From Marinifilum sp. D737 (GTDB taxonomy: Bacteria > Bacteroidota > Bacteroidia > Bacteroidales > Marinifilaceae), in contig NZ_JANQCD010000013.1 of the NCBI RefSeq assembly GCF_026672275.1, forward strand, positions 59,044-123,043: a stretch of DNA of 64,000 bases, read 5' to 3'. Positions 1 to 9,058 of the stretch are shown piece after piece. A program made the translations under genes and the position numbers. The stretch's first letter is position 1, and every line of letters begins with the position of its first letter. The notes beneath the pieces were generated by a model. The model was not told the DNA's origin. It worked only from the letters and a program-made list of their open reading frames with translations, and did not search any database.

Positions 1-140
1 TGAGATATGCAGCACATGCTCGTATTGGTTACCGTTCTTTGAACTTTTTTGCAACTTATGGTTTAACCGAATTATTTGAAAATGGCAAAGGTCCTGACTT
101 AACACCGTTTACAGTAGGAATTACCTTGGTTAGCTTTTAA
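1..140 (+). CDS. C-terminal end of an outer-membrane beta-barrel protein (partial)
   Basis: The window opens inside a gene whose last 45 codons can be read from position 3 to a TAA at 138-140. The peptide alternates polar and hydrophobic residues and ends in ITLVSF. A terminal phenylalanine on an amphipathic strand is the usual C-terminal signal of outer-membrane beta-barrel proteins that are folded by the BAM complex. The 5' part lies outside the window, so the family and ligand cannot be named. A hairpin terminator follows 21 bases after the stop. Confidence 0.6.
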   Translation, partial: RYAAHARIGYRSLNFFATYGLTELFENGKGPDLTPFTVGITLVSF

Positions 141-161
141 AGTTAAAACTCTAATTTTGAC

Positions 162-196
162 AAACGGCCAGATTTTATTGAAGTCTGTCCGTTTTG
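162..196 (+). terminator. Intrinsic terminator after the partial outer-membrane gene
   Basis: AAACGGCCAGA at 162-172 pairs with TCTGTCCGTTT at 184-194 with one mismatch around an 11-nt loop, and the right arm runs into a short T tract. It lies between the stop at 140 and the next start at 263. Confidence 0.6.
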
Positions 197-262
197 TTAT
201 TATGAGATGTTCCATTTTGACCAATGTTTATATTATTAGCATAAATATAGTATATTAGAGGC

Positions 263-2269
263 ATGAAAAGATTTCCCCAATATATACTAATAATATTATG
301 TTTTCCATTTTTTGGTTTTGAAAGTTTCGAAACTCAAGTTAGTTTGGATAGCTTACAAAAGAGATATGGTTCGTCGGCAGGTCAAAATAAATTGAATGCC
401 TTACTTGATCTTAGTAAATTTTATTGGAACACCGATCCTACGCAAGCAATAGAAAAATCAAAACATGCGCTAGGAACAGCACAGTCTCTTGAGAGTACCC
501 CGGAAATTATAAAAGCGATGTTTTATGTTGGGACTGCATACTATTACGATAATCAACTTGATAATTCGCTGGATTATCTGCTCCAGGCACATCATCATGC
601 CGAAAAAAATAACTTTAAGAAAGAAATAGCTGATATTAGTATGCAATTGGCAACGGTTTATTATGAAACCAATCGCTTAAATAAATCATATTCCTATACC
701 ATTCAAGCTTTTAATATCTACGAAACCTTTGGCGATGAAGGTGGGATTGCTGGTTGTGAGAACTTATTGGGTTTGTATTACAAAGGCATTGGTGTATATG
801 ATGAAGCTCAAAAGCATTTTGAAATCGCACTTGAAATAGGTAAGAAATTATCCCGGGAAAAAATAATACGATCCGTTTTAAATGACTTAGGATCAATGTA
901 TGCCGAAATTGGAGAAACAGATAAAGCCATAGGAATTTACCAAGATGCATTGCAATATCATAAAATAAATGGTAACAGCTTTAAAAGTGGAGCCTTCGAA
1001 TTGGACTTATCCCAATTGTACATTCAAAATGGGGAGTTGACCAATGCAAAAAAACATTTGGATAGAGGATATGCTATTGCGGTAAATCTTAAATCCAAAA
1101 GGTTATATCGTGATTATTACAGAATTCTGGCCAGTTATCAAATCCAAAGTGGCAAACAAAAAGAATCAGTACTGGCTTTTCAAAAGCTACAGCAATATCA
1201 GGATTCCATCGCTGATGATAAGTTAAGCAATAAGATTGAAGAGTTGGATTCGCGCCATGCAATTAGTATTAAGAATCAGGAAAATCAAGTTTTGAGGGAT
1301 GAAAATCAGGAACAGCAATTAAAAATTACTCGCCAGTATATTGTTGGATTATTGATTTTAATGGTTTTCATTTCGGTGATTTTTATCTTGATCATCAGGT
1401 ATAGAAATAACCTGAAAGACAACGAACTATTGCATTTGAAAAACAGCTTGGTTCATCAACATCAAGAGGAACTGATAGAAGCCATGAAGCGAATCAAAAT
1501 AAGTGAAGACAAGCTTCGGGTTGCCAATGATACCAAGGATAAAATGTTCTCATTAATAGCACACGATTTAAGAGGTGCCATTGGTAATATCAGTAATGGG
1601 TTGAGAATGTACCTGGGAGAGGAGGATTTGGACCTTACAGAGGAAGATAAGGAGGAGTTTTTACAAGCTCTGTTTCATTCTTCAGATAATGCCTATGAAC
1701 TTTTGGAAAACCTTTTGTATTGGGCAAAAAATCAAACTTCAACACTTTCGGCCAATAAACAAATGGTTGATGCCTGTTCAATCATCAATTCCAATATTGG
1801 TTTATTGAGTGATTTGGCCAAAATTAAATCCATTAACCTGTTTACTTCAGAGAACCCAAATATAGAAGTGTTTGTTGATTGGAACATGATCAATACCGTG
1901 CTGAGGAACCTGATTTCCAATGCCATTAAATTCACCAATAAAGGTGGTAATGTGGAGATTAAATCGGAGATAGGAGAGCACTTTGTTAAAATCTCAGTAA
2001 TTGATGATGGTATTGGCATGCTACCTGATCAGGTGGATAATATTTACGATGGAAAAACTACTGACGGAACAGCTGCAGAGAAGGGCACTGGTTTAGGATT
2101 GACCCTTTGTCGCGACTTCTTGATTAAAAATCATGGTAAAATGATTGTTAGCAGTGAAGTGGATAAGGGAAGTACTTTTGCTTTTATTATTCCACGTCGC
2201 CCAATGAATCATGAAAAATATTTGGAATTAGTAGAAAAAGAGCCTCTTCTTTTCTTGATTAATAGTTAA
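263..2269 (+). CDS. TPR-repeat sensor histidine kinase
   Basis: This 668-residue membrane sensor kinase has an N-terminal signal sequence. A helical region of tetratricopeptide repeats (about residues 60-320) is probably periplasmic and senses an unknown ligand or partner. One membrane helix (about 359-380, ILMVFISVIFILII) leads to a coiled coil and the kinase core. The phosphoacceptor is His434 in IAHDLRG. The ATPase domain has an N box (RNLISNAIKF, about 550), a G1 box (DDGIGM) and a G2 box (GTGLGLTLC). There is no receiver or DNA-binding domain and no response regulator beside it, so its partner must be encoded elsewhere. This TPR-kinase layout is common in Bacteroidota. The ATG at 263 is used because it directly precedes the signal sequence. 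Confidence 0.9.
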   Translation: MKRFPQYILIILCFPFFGFESFETQVSLDSLQKRYGSSAGQNKLNALLDLSKFYWNTDPTQAIEKSKHALGTAQSLESTPEIIKAMFYVGTAYYYDNQLDNSLDYLLQAHHHAEKNNFKKEIADISMQLATVYYETNRLNKSYSYTIQAFNIYETFGDEGGIAGCENLLGLYYKGIGVYDEAQKHFEIALEIGKKLSREKIIRSVLNDLGSMYAEIGETDKAIGIYQDALQYHKINGNSFKSGAFELDLSQLYIQNGELTNAKKHLDRGYAIAVNLKSKRLYRDYYRILASYQIQSGKQKESVLAFQKLQQYQDSIADDKLSNKIEELDSRHAISIKNQENQVLRDENQEQQLKITRQYIVGLLILMVFISVIFILIIRYRNNLKDNELLHLKNSLVHQHQEELIEAMKRIKISEDKLRVANDTKDKMFSLIAHDLRGAIGNISNGLRMYLGEEDLDLTEEDKEEFLQALFHSSDNAYELLENLLYWAKNQTSTLSANKQMVDACSIINSNIGLLSDLAKIKSINLFTSENPNIEVFVDWNMINTVLRNLISNAIKFTNKGGNVEIKSEIGEHFVKISVIDDGIGMLPDQVDNIYDGKTTDGTAAEKGTGLGLTLCRDFLIKNHGKMIVSSEVDKGSTFAFIIPRRPMNHEKYLELVEKEPLLFLINS

Positions 2270-2315
2270 ATTTAGAGCTGAAATACACATAAGCTTAAAC
2301 TAAATTTACATACAC

Positions 2316-3026
2316 ATGAGATTATTACTGATCAGTAATTCAACCAATCCGGGTGAGGAATACCTGGATTATCCAAAACACAATATCAAAGAGTTTTTAG
2401 GAGAGAAACCAGTAAAAGCGCTCTTTATTCCTTACGCAGGAGTAACGGTATCTTTCGATGATTACGAAGCCAAAGTAAAAGAAAGATTCAACGAAGTGGG
2501 GCACGATATCGTATCGATTCACCATTTTGAAAATCCGATACAGGCAGTTGAAGAAGCCGAGGCAATTGTTGTTGGTGGCGGAAGCACCTGGAACCTGCTT
2601 CATTTGATTCACAAATACAATCTAACCGAACCGATTCGCAACAAAGTGATCAACGAAAAGGCTCCTTACATTGGTTGGAGTGCAGGATCAAACTTAACCT
2701 GTCCTACCATCAAAACAACCAACGATATGCCAATTATCGACCCTATGGGATTCGATGCGTTAAATTTGATTCCTTTCCAGATCAATCCTCATTATTTGGA
2801 TAAAAATCCGGAAGGACATGGAGGAGAAACTCGCGAAGATCGTATCAACGAATTTATGGTATTGAATCCTGATGTATACATTGCCGGATTGAGAGAAGCA
2901 ACCATGTTTTTGGTAGAGGATAACAACATCAAATTAATTGGCGACAGACAATGTAGAATCTTTAAGAACGGCATTGAAACTTACGAACTAAGTGCAGGTG
3001 ACGATTTCAATTTCTTATTGAAATAA
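2316..3026 (+). CDS. pepE: Dipeptidase E (alpha-aspartyl dipeptidase, peptidase family S51)
   Basis: A 236-residue cytoplasmic serine peptidase that cleaves dipeptides with N-terminal aspartate. The nucleophile is Ser122 in the elbow GWSAGSN. The triad partners known for the family match the Asp in TNDMPI and the His in INPHYLD. The nucleotide-binding-like turn VVGGGSTWNL sits upstream of the nucleophile, as in other S51 enzymes, and the length is normal. The gene starts 46 bases after the histidine kinase gene and has its own strong terminator just downstream, so the two may form a transcription unit. Confidence 0.93.
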   Translation: MRLLLISNSTNPGEEYLDYPKHNIKEFLGEKPVKALFIPYAGVTVSFDDYEAKVKERFNEVGHDIVSIHHFENPIQAVEEAEAIVVGGGSTWNLLHLIHKYNLTEPIRNKVINEKAPYIGWSAGSNLTCPTIKTTNDMPIIDPMGFDALNLIPFQINPHYLDKNPEGHGGETREDRINEFMVLNPDVYIAGLREATMFLVEDNNIKLIGDRQCRIFKNGIETYELSAGDDFNFLLK

Positions 3027-3048
3027 GATCATTGCTAAAAATATAAAG

Positions 3049-3080
3049 AAGCGATTAGGGTGACTTAATCGCTTTTTTTG
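3049..3080 (+). terminator. Intrinsic terminator of pepE
   Basis: A perfect 9-bp stem AAGCGATTA (3049-3057) / TAATCGCTT (3066-3074) with an 8-nt loop is followed by a run of seven T. Confidence 0.9.
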
Positions 3081-3091
3081 TTTTGAATTTC

Positions 3092-3099
3092 TACCTTTG
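3092..3099 (+). promoter_or_regulatory. Bacteroidota -7 promoter element of the antiporter gene
   Basis: TACCTTTG fits the Bacteroidota -7 consensus TAnnTTTG and lies just after the pepE terminator. No good -33 TTTG lies at the ideal distance. Its position makes the in-frame codon at 3083 unusable as a start and supports the ATG at 3134. Confidence 0.55.
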
Positions 3100-3133
3100 T
3101 GGCCGAAATAAAAGTTTAAACAAACACTTACTC

Positions 3134-4720
3134 ATGGACTTACTTTCCTCGGCTTATTTTGTTCTATTTCTTATTGTTGCTATCGGATTTATTGTTGGAA
3201 ACATTAAAATAAAAGGAATTTCTTTAGATGTTTCGGCAGTTATTTTTGTTGCCTTGGTTTTTGGACACTTTGGTGTAAGCATTCCTAAGGATATCCAAAA
3301 TATTGGACTTACCCTGTTTATATTTACCATAGGAATTCAGGCCGGACCTGGTTTTTTCGAATCCTTTAAAAAGAATGGGAGAGAGCTAATCGTATTGGCT
3401 TTTATTTTGGTTGGTAGTGCCTCCTTGGTTACCATTTTACTTGCCTTAATTTTTAAAATCGATACCGATATTGCCATAGGATTGTTAACTGGATCGTTAA
3501 CCAGCACACCCGGACTTGCAGCAGCTATAGAATCTACCCAATCAGCAATGGCATCTATTGGTTATGGTATTGCTTATCCTTTTGGAGTTATTGGGGTAAT
3601 TTTGTTTGTGAGAATGTATCCAAAACTGTTTAAAGTGGATATTGAAAAAGAAGCACAAAAGCTGGAAGATGAGGCTCAGCAGAATTTTCCTGAACTATTT
3701 AATAAGAACTTTGTAGTTGAGAATGAAAATATTGTTGGCAGAAGCATTGCCGAGCTTAAAATTCGATCGATGACCCAAGCCAATATTTCAAGAATCATGC
3801 ACAATGGGGAAAGTATTGTTCCTACACCAAATACCATTTTAGAAACTGGCGATATTGTGAAGCTTATTGGTACCGAGCAGGCCTTGGAGAGAGCCAAAAT
3901 GATTATTGGTGAAGAGACGGGGGAGAAAATTCCTTTAAGCCGTGATTATGTGGTTGAATCGGTTTTAGTAACCAACAAGCAGGTGGTAAATAAAACCATT
4001 GGGCAGCTAAACGTTTTGGCCAATTACAATGCTCGTATTACCCGTATCCGCAGAGCGGGAATTGATATGGTAGCCAGTTCAAAATCGGAAATCCGTTTTG
4101 GGGATAAACTGGTTGTTGCTTGTGGAACCGCTAATATCAACAATGTGCGTCACTTGTTTGGGAACGATAGCAAGAAGTTATCTGATACCGATTTCTTTCC
4201 AATTGCCACAGGAATTGTACTTGGTGTTTTGGTAGGGAAGTTAAAAATTTCCTTTACGGATGAGTTTACCTTTAGCCTTGGATTAACAGGCGGTGTGCTT
4301 ATGGTAGCCTTGGTTTTAAGTAGAATTGGTAAAACAGGACCTATCCTTTGGACCATGTCGGGGTCGGCAAACCAATTGCTTCGACAACTTGGATTACTCA
4401 TGTTTTTGGCTGTGGTGGGAACCAGTGCAGGGGCTCATTTGGTAAAAACTTTTCAGGAATCGGGTTTGGCACTATTTGCAATAGGTCTTGCAATTACCTT
4501 GTTGCCAATGATTCTTACCACTCTAATTGGGCATTTTGTATTAAAAATGAACATTCTCAATTTATTGGGAGCTTTAACAGGCAGTATGACCAGTACACCT
4601 GGTTTGGCTGCAGTTGATGGCATGTCTGATTCCAGTGCACAATCAATTGCCTATGCCACAGTTTATCCCATTGCAATGGTGTTTTTAATTGTTTGTGTGC
4701 AGATATTAAGCATGTTGTAA
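3134..4720 (+). CDS. AspT/YidE/YbjL-type antiporter with two TrkA-C domains
   Basis: A 528-residue inner-membrane transporter made of two homologous halves. Each half has several membrane helices and carries the same signature: TGSLTSTPGLAAA near residue 120 and TGSMTSTPGLAAVD near residue 483. Between them lie two soluble TrkA-C-like regulatory domains (about 195-360), with sequences such as GRSIAELKIR and GDKLVVACGT. The family includes the aspartate-alanine exchanger AspT and uncharacterised YidE/YbjL proteins, so the substrate here is unknown but may be a small carboxylate or amino acid. An in-frame ATG-less extension to 3083 is rejected because it crosses the promoter. Confidence 0.88.
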   Translation: MDLLSSAYFVLFLIVAIGFIVGNIKIKGISLDVSAVIFVALVFGHFGVSIPKDIQNIGLTLFIFTIGIQAGPGFFESFKKNGRELIVLAFILVGSASLVTILLALIFKIDTDIAIGLLTGSLTSTPGLAAAIESTQSAMASIGYGIAYPFGVIGVILFVRMYPKLFKVDIEKEAQKLEDEAQQNFPELFNKNFVVENENIVGRSIAELKIRSMTQANISRIMHNGESIVPTPNTILETGDIVKLIGTEQALERAKMIIGEETGEKIPLSRDYVVESVLVTNKQVVNKTIGQLNVLANYNARITRIRRAGIDMVASSKSEIRFGDKLVVACGTANINNVRHLFGNDSKKLSDTDFFPIATGIVLGVLVGKLKISFTDEFTFSLGLTGGVLMVALVLSRIGKTGPILWTMSGSANQLLRQLGLLMFLAVVGTSAGAHLVKTFQESGLALFAIGLAITLLPMILTTLIGHFVLKMNILNLLGALTGSMTSTPGLAAVDGMSDSSAQSIAYATVYPIAMVFLIVCVQILSML

Positions 4721-4812
4721 AGAACCGATTCCTGCCATCAGGAAGATTACATCATACCATAAACAAGTTAGGAAATACACGGGTTTTTATTTGCACGGAC
4801 AGAGTAGAAGCG

Positions 4813-4957
4813 CTCCCGGACAAGAGTATCTTGAATATTCCTGTCCGGGAAGATCACACCCATGTCCGGGAAAGCCTACCTGCCTGTCCGGGAAGCATTT
4901 CTTTGTGTCCGGGAAGCTATACTCTTTGTCTGGGAACACATCAGGCTTGTCCGGGAA
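4813..4957 (+). repeat. Array of TGTCCGGGAA boxes with a 21-bp period
   Basis: Six direct copies of TGTCCGGGAA (one as TGTCTGGGAA) begin at 4842, 4863, 4885, 4906, 4927 and 4948, so the spacing is 21, 22, 21, 21 and 21 bases. An inverted copy, CTCCCGGACA, lies at 4813-4822. The 11 bases between boxes vary. The array is GC-rich in an AT-rich genome and fills the gap between the convergent ends of the antiporter gene and exonuclease III. No terminator was seen on either side. Confidence 0.85.
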
Positions 4958-5000
4958 GGTGTTAATCAGGATGTTAGTAAATTTCTAACCACCAATTTAG

Positions 5001-5768
5001 TTAAAATTCCATTTCAACAACAATAGGGCAGTGATCGGAATGAACAACATCGGCAAGAATTGAGGCGTCTTTAAGCTTCTCTTGAAAACTTTCACTTACC
5101 ATGTGGTAGTCGATTCTCCAGCCAAGGTTCTTGGCTCTGGAACCAGCGCGATAGCTCCACCAGCTATATTTATCTGGCGACTGATCGAAAACGCGGAAAG
5201 TATCAATGAAACCACTTTCCAGAAATTCGCTTACCCATTCTCTTTCCTCCGGTAAAAAGCCTGAAACGCCTTTTTTCTTTTCTGGTCTACTGATATCAAT
5301 GGCTTTGTGGCAGATGTTAAAATCGCCACCAATTACAAGATTTGGTCTTTCCTTTTTCAGTTCATTGATGTATTCCTGGAAATAGGCCAACCATTCCATT
5401 TTATAGTCCTGTCTTGGCCCTCCGGTAGTTCCCGATGGGTGATAGGTGCTAAATACCGAAACATCGCCAAAATCGGCTCTTATGGCCCTTCCTTCAATGT
5501 CGTACTTGTTGTTATCAATACCCGTAACAATGGCATCAGGTTTTTCCTTACTCAGAATGCCAACACCGCTGTATCCCTTTTTCTTAGCAGAGAACCAGTA
5601 GCAATGATACCCCAACTCTTCGAACAAGTGTGATTCAATCTGCTCAGGCTGAGCTTTGGTTTCCTGAATCAGTAAAATATCCGGATTCTCCTCCTTTAAC
5701 CAACCAATCAAGTCTTTTCCCAGTGCAGCTCTAATGCCATTTACATTGTAGCTAATTATTTTCTTCAT
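5001..5768 (-). CDS. xth: Exodeoxyribonuclease III
   Basis: A 255-residue cytoplasmic DNA-repair nuclease of the AP endonuclease / exonuclease III family. It cuts at abasic sites and degrades one strand of duplex DNA from the 3' end. All family motifs are present: [10 protein letters not shown] at the N-terminus, the metal-binding glutamate in IQETK, STYHPSG, the catalytic [17 protein letters not shown], and the C-terminal HSDHCPI that supplies the catalytic Asp-His pair. The length matches the bacterial ExoA subgroup. It stands alone on the minus strand, convergent with the antiporter gene. Confidence 0.95.
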   Translation of the reverse strand: MKKIISYNVNGIRAALGKDLIGWLKEENPDILLIQETKAQPEQIESHLFEELGYHCYWFSAKKKGYSGVGILSKEKPDAIVTGIDNNKYDIEGRAIRADFGDVSVFSTYHPSGTTGGPRQDYKMEWLAYFQEYINELKKERPNLVIGGDFNICHKAIDISRPEKKKGVSGFLPEEREWVSEFLESGFIDTFRVFDQSPDKYSWWSYRAGSRAKNLGWRIDYHMVSESFQEKLKDASILADVVHSDHCPIVVEMEF

Positions 5769-6240
5769 GTATCTGGTGTGTGTTTATTTTAACGAATAAA
5801 TCAAAATGCAATTTAGTAAAGATAAGTGCCATATTTAGCTCTAAATGATTTATAGTGGTTAAATTTTAAAAATTTATTTTTACCGAACTCTACTTTGTTA
5901 GAGATGCCAAAGTGGGCATTGGAAGATCAAGCTGATTAGACGTAGAAAAATTATTAGTAATCCCGATAGCTATCGGGAGAAGATCACGCCGCCGCACTTA
6001 AATTTTTCAAATATAAGTAGTTTGATCTTACACGCCCTGGATTCTTTGTTTACTTTCTCATCCATGGAGAAAGTATAAGCCATGCGACTTGAGCAAATTA
6101 AATTTGAGGTACTGAATGGTATTCTCATTCATCTTATTTGTAATTGATTTGATTACCCATGGTATTCCATATAGAACTGCATATTTGTACTTTGGCAAAT
6201 AACAAATCCTCTAAAATGCGCTCTTTTCCTTAAAATCAAC
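5769..6240. other. Gene-free stretch between xth and rsgA
   Basis: About 470 bases between divergent genes. It must hold the xth promoter, but no clear -33/-7 pair was found. The only distinct structure is the 18-bp palindrome at 5961-5978. No open frame with a recognisable product and no tRNA was seen. Confidence 0.5.
5961..5978. repeat. Perfect palindrome TCCCGATAGCTATCGGGA, copy 1
   Basis: An 18-bp perfect palindrome preceded by TTAGTAA and followed by GAAG. A near-identical copy with one changed base and similar flanks lies at 15961-15978 in the atp operon, so this is a dispersed element rather than a chance hairpin. It has no T tract and is not a good terminator. Confidence 0.7.
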
Positions 6241-6248
6241 TATTTTTG
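6241..6248 (+). promoter_or_regulatory. -7 promoter element of rsgA
   Basis: TATTTTTG matches TAnnTTTG and lies 19 bases before the TTG start of rsgA, which implies a very short leader. No TTTG is seen at the expected -33 position. Confidence 0.4.
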
Positions 6249-6266
6249 TACAAAAATAGATAGACA

Positions 6267-7193
6267 TTGAGAGAAGGACTGGTTATAAAATCGACAGGAA
6301 GTTGGTATACTGTTAAAACCAACGATGGAGAAATTCACAATTGCCGTATCAAAGGGCGATTTAGAATGGAGGGTATCAGAACCACCAATCCAATTGCGGT
6401 GGGCGACAGAGTAAATTTTGAGGAAGATAAGGAGTCGAAAGTGATTGTAAGTATTCACGATCGAAAGAACTATATCATTCGAAAGTCATCAAACCTGTCG
6501 AAGCACAGTCAGATCATTGCTTCCAATGTTGATCAGGCATTCTTGATTGTAACCGTAAATTATCCTTTAACCACCACAACTTTTATAGATAGATTCTTGG
6601 CTGCCGCCGAAGCTTATCGCATTCCGGTTCGCCTGATTTTTAATAAAATAGACCGATATCGACCAAATGATATGGACAGACTGGATGAGCTGAAGGGAAT
6701 TTATGAGAAAATAGGATACAAGTGTTACGAAATTTCTGCAAAGAACGGAACTCATTTGGATATTATTAAAGATGCCTTAAAGGATAATATCAATCTACTT
6801 TCCGGACATTCTGGTGTTGGTAAATCAACGCTGATCAATGCCATTCAACCAGGTTTAGATTTGAAAACCGGGGAAATTTCCGAGGCTCATTCTCAAGGAA
6901 AGCACACAACTACTTTTTCTGAGATGTTTGAGTTGGATTTTGGAGGTTATATTATCGACACTCCGGGAATTAGAGGCTTTGGAACCATTGATATGGAGAA
7001 GGAAGAGATGTCGCACTTTTTTCCAGAAATATTCAAAACTTCAAATGATTGTCAATTCAACAATTGTAGTCACATACATGAACCAAAATGTGCTGTGAAA
7101 GCAGCGGTTGAAGCAGGAGAAATTAGCGTTACTCGTTACGAAAGTTACCTGGGTATGGTAATGGAGGATGAGGATAGTAAATACAGAATTTAA
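6267..7193 (+). CDS. rsgA: Ribosome small-subunit GTPase RsgA
   Basis: A 308-residue cytoplasmic GTPase that acts late in 30S ribosomal subunit maturation. It has an N-terminal OB fold and a circularly permuted GTPase domain: G4 NKID and G5 SAK come first, then the P-loop GHSGVGKST and G3 DTPGI. The C-terminal zinc region has the Cys/His pattern in [14 protein letters not shown]. The start is TTG at 6267, because the codon two upstream is a stop (TAG at 6261) and no ATG lies between it and the conserved [12 protein letters not shown] terminator follows. Confidence 0.94.
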   Translation: MREGLVIKSTGSWYTVKTNDGEIHNCRIKGRFRMEGIRTTNPIAVGDRVNFEEDKESKVIVSIHDRKNYIIRKSSNLSKHSQIIASNVDQAFLIVTVNYPLTTTTFIDRFLAAAEAYRIPVRLIFNKIDRYRPNDMDRLDELKGIYEKIGYKCYEISAKNGTHLDIIKDALKDNINLLSGHSGVGKSTLINAIQPGLDLKTGEISEAHSQGKHTTTFSEMFELDFGGYIIDTPGIRGFGTIDMEKEEMSHFFPEIFKTSNDCQFNNCSHIHEPKCAVKAAVEAGEISVTRYESYLGMVMEDEDSKYRI

Positions 7194-7225
7194 TTATAGT
7201 ATATCACTGTTAAAACACAGAATTC

Positions 7226-7250
7226 AGCACGTATTTTTACGTGCTTTTTT
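7226..7250 (+). terminator. Intrinsic terminator of rsgA
   Basis: AGCACGTA (7226-7233) pairs perfectly with TACGTGCT (7238-7245) around a TTTT loop and is followed by six T. Confidence 0.9.
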
Positions 7251-7281
7251 GATCAGGTAATAGCTGAAAAGAATAAAAAAA

Positions 7282-8313
7282 ATGGCAAAAGTACTTAGCC
7301 CGGAAGAATTCCTGGAATTGGGAAAATCACTTCCGATGATTGATGTAAGAACACCAGCAGAATTTGAAGAAGGACACATTCCTGATGCCTTAAATATTCC
7401 CATTTTTACGAATGAAGAAAGAGCTTTGGTTGGTACCAAATACAAAAGAGCCAGTAAGGATTCAGCAGTACTTTTAGGTCTTGAGTTGGTTGGTCCCAAG
7501 TTGGCCAAGTTTGTGAAAATGGCAAAGAAATTTGCGCCGCAAAAAGAGATTATGGTGCACTGCTGGCGAGGAGGAATGCGTAGCGGAAGTATGGCATGGT
7601 TGTTCGAAACAGCAGGCTTCAAGGTTTATTTACTAAAAGGAGGCTATAAGGCATATCGAGGATACATTCGCAAGCAGTTTGCCGAAAAATCGGAATTGGT
7701 AGTTTTAGGCGGCATGACAGGCAGTGGAAAAACAGAAGTTCTGCACGAAATGCAGAAACAAGGTGCTCAGGTGCTCGATTTGGAAGGAGTGGCTCATCAC
7801 AAGGGATCTGTTTTTGGTGCTTTGGGGCAAACCGATCAGCCAAGCAATGAGAATTTTGAGAATGAATTGGCTAAGGTATGGTTGGATTTAGATCCGAATA
7901 AACCCATTTGGGTAGAAGATGAGAGCAAATCAATAGGTTCTGTATGGATTAATGATGCTTTATTTGATCGCATGAGACAAACTGATGTGGTAAAAATTCT
8001 AATTCCAAAATCGGAAAGAATAAAAAGACTTGTAGAGGAATATGCTTGTTTCAACTCTGAAATTCTGGCTCACATGATCTCTAAAATTGGGAAAAGATTA
8101 GGAGGATTAAACGTAAAACTGGCAGAAGAAAGTTTAGAGAAAGGTGATTATGCGACAGTTGCAGATATTACATTAAGCTACTACGATAAAGCCTATAGGC
8201 ATGGTTTATCGAAAAGAGAAGGCCAAACCATTCATTATTTGGAATTGGAAAAAGACAATCCTGCAGAAAATGCTCAGAAGGTAATTGAGTTCTATAATTC
8301 TCTTAAAAAGTAG
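7282..8313 (+). CDS. mnmH: tRNA 2-selenouridine synthase
   Basis: A 343-residue cytoplasmic tRNA-modifying enzyme (also called SelU or YbbB). It replaces the sulfur of 2-thiouridine at the wobble position of some tRNAs with selenium, using selenophosphate. An N-terminal rhodanese domain carries the catalytic Cys94 in HCWRGGMRSGS. A P-loop domain follows, with Walker A GGMTGSGKTE at about 143-152. Both parts and the length are typical. The gene implies that the cell makes selenophosphate, but no selD is in the window. It is convergent with the YceI gene, whose stop lies only one base beyond its own. Confidence 0.93.
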   Translation: MAKVLSPEEFLELGKSLPMIDVRTPAEFEEGHIPDALNIPIFTNEERALVGTKYKRASKDSAVLLGLELVGPKLAKFVKMAKKFAPQKEIMVHCWRGGMRSGSMAWLFETAGFKVYLLKGGYKAYRGYIRKQFAEKSELVVLGGMTGSGKTEVLHEMQKQGAQVLDLEGVAHHKGSVFGALGQTDQPSNENFENELAKVWLDLDPNKPIWVEDESKSIGSVWINDALFDRMRQTDVVKILIPKSERIKRLVEEYACFNSEILAHMISKIGKRLGGLNVKLAEESLEKGDYATVADITLSYYDKAYRHGLSKREGQTIHYLELEKDNPAENAQKVIEFYNSLKK

Positions 8314-8314
8314 T

Positions 8315-8839
8315 CTATTCAATTACACAGGTAATTGTAATGTCTATTACTTTACCAACCAAAACACCGCTTCGAGGACCCACTTTAAAATCGAGGCGGT
8401 TTATTTGTAGTTTGCCTGTAAATATTTGGCGGGAGTAGTTAAAAATGACATCCACCTCCTTGTTTTCGCCATGCATTGTAAGAATTCCGGTAAGTTTGTA
8501 ACTCATTCCATTACGGGATACACCTGTTGATTTGAAGCAAATTTCAGGGTAATTGGCAACATCTAAGTACTTTTCTCCCTTTACCACTTGATCTCTCTTC
8601 TTCATTCTTGTATTGATTGTTGTTGCATCAATACAGACATCAAAAGAGGCTGTGGAAATGTTTTTGGGATCGAACTTCACATTTCCTTTCATGCCCGAAA
8701 AGTTTCCCTTTACCTTGTTTGCACCAAGATTGGCTACTCGAAACTCAATTTTGGATTTTTCGGTATTAATATTCTGGGATGAACATGTAAAATGAATCCC
8801 TCCAATAATCATTGCCAACAACATCAACCTTCTGATCAT
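8315..8839 (-). CDS. YceI-family secreted protein
   Basis: A 174-residue protein with an N-terminal export signal (RLMLLAMIIGG). A cysteine just after the hydrophobic core (HFTCSSQ) could be a weak lipobox. The mature part is one YceI-like lipocalin domain, with typical phrases such as NTEKSKIEFRVANLG, GNVKFDPKN and LTGILTMHG. Family members bind isoprenoid-like lipids in the periplasm, but the physiological role is mostly unknown. It has its own promoter at 8898-8930. Confidence 0.85.
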   Translation of the reverse strand: MIRRLMLLAMIIGGIHFTCSSQNINTEKSKIEFRVANLGANKVKGNFSGMKGNVKFDPKNISTASFDVCIDATTINTRMKKRDQVVKGEKYLDVANYPEICFKSTGVSRNGMSYKLTGILTMHGENKEVDVIFNYSRQIFTGKLQINRLDFKVGPRSGVLVGKVIDITITCVIE

Positions 8840-8897
8840 ATGATTTGCTTTTTATGGAGTTAATACATGAAAATGGTGTAAGACATTTGCCTATAAA

Positions 8898-8930
8898 CAA
8901 ATATAATCCATAAAGGATGATCAATGCAAA
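8898..8930 (-). promoter_or_regulatory. Promoter of the YceI gene
   Basis: Read on the minus strand, TTTG (8930-8927) is separated by 21 bases from TATATTTG (8905-8898), which matches the Bacteroidota -33/-7 consensus. The leader to the ATG at 8839 would be about 50 bases. Confidence 0.6.
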
Positions 8931-9058
8931 ATTAAATTTTGAATGGTAAAATTGGAATGGGTGTAAAATGAACTATAGAAGGAGATATTTTTTGACTCTG
9001 GAATAAGATTTAAATTGATTTGTCGTTACCTTTATCAGAAACCAATTAATATTCAGCA

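Noticed and set aside
4813..4957. CRISPR array
   Set aside because: Boxes are only 10 bases and spacers about 11, far too short, and there are no cas genes in the window.
4791..4988. Small proteins with heptad CPGS/LSGK repeats
   Set aside because: The heptads only mirror the 21-bp DNA period. One 22-base step shifts the frame in mid-array, and no frame has a start region or start site of its own.
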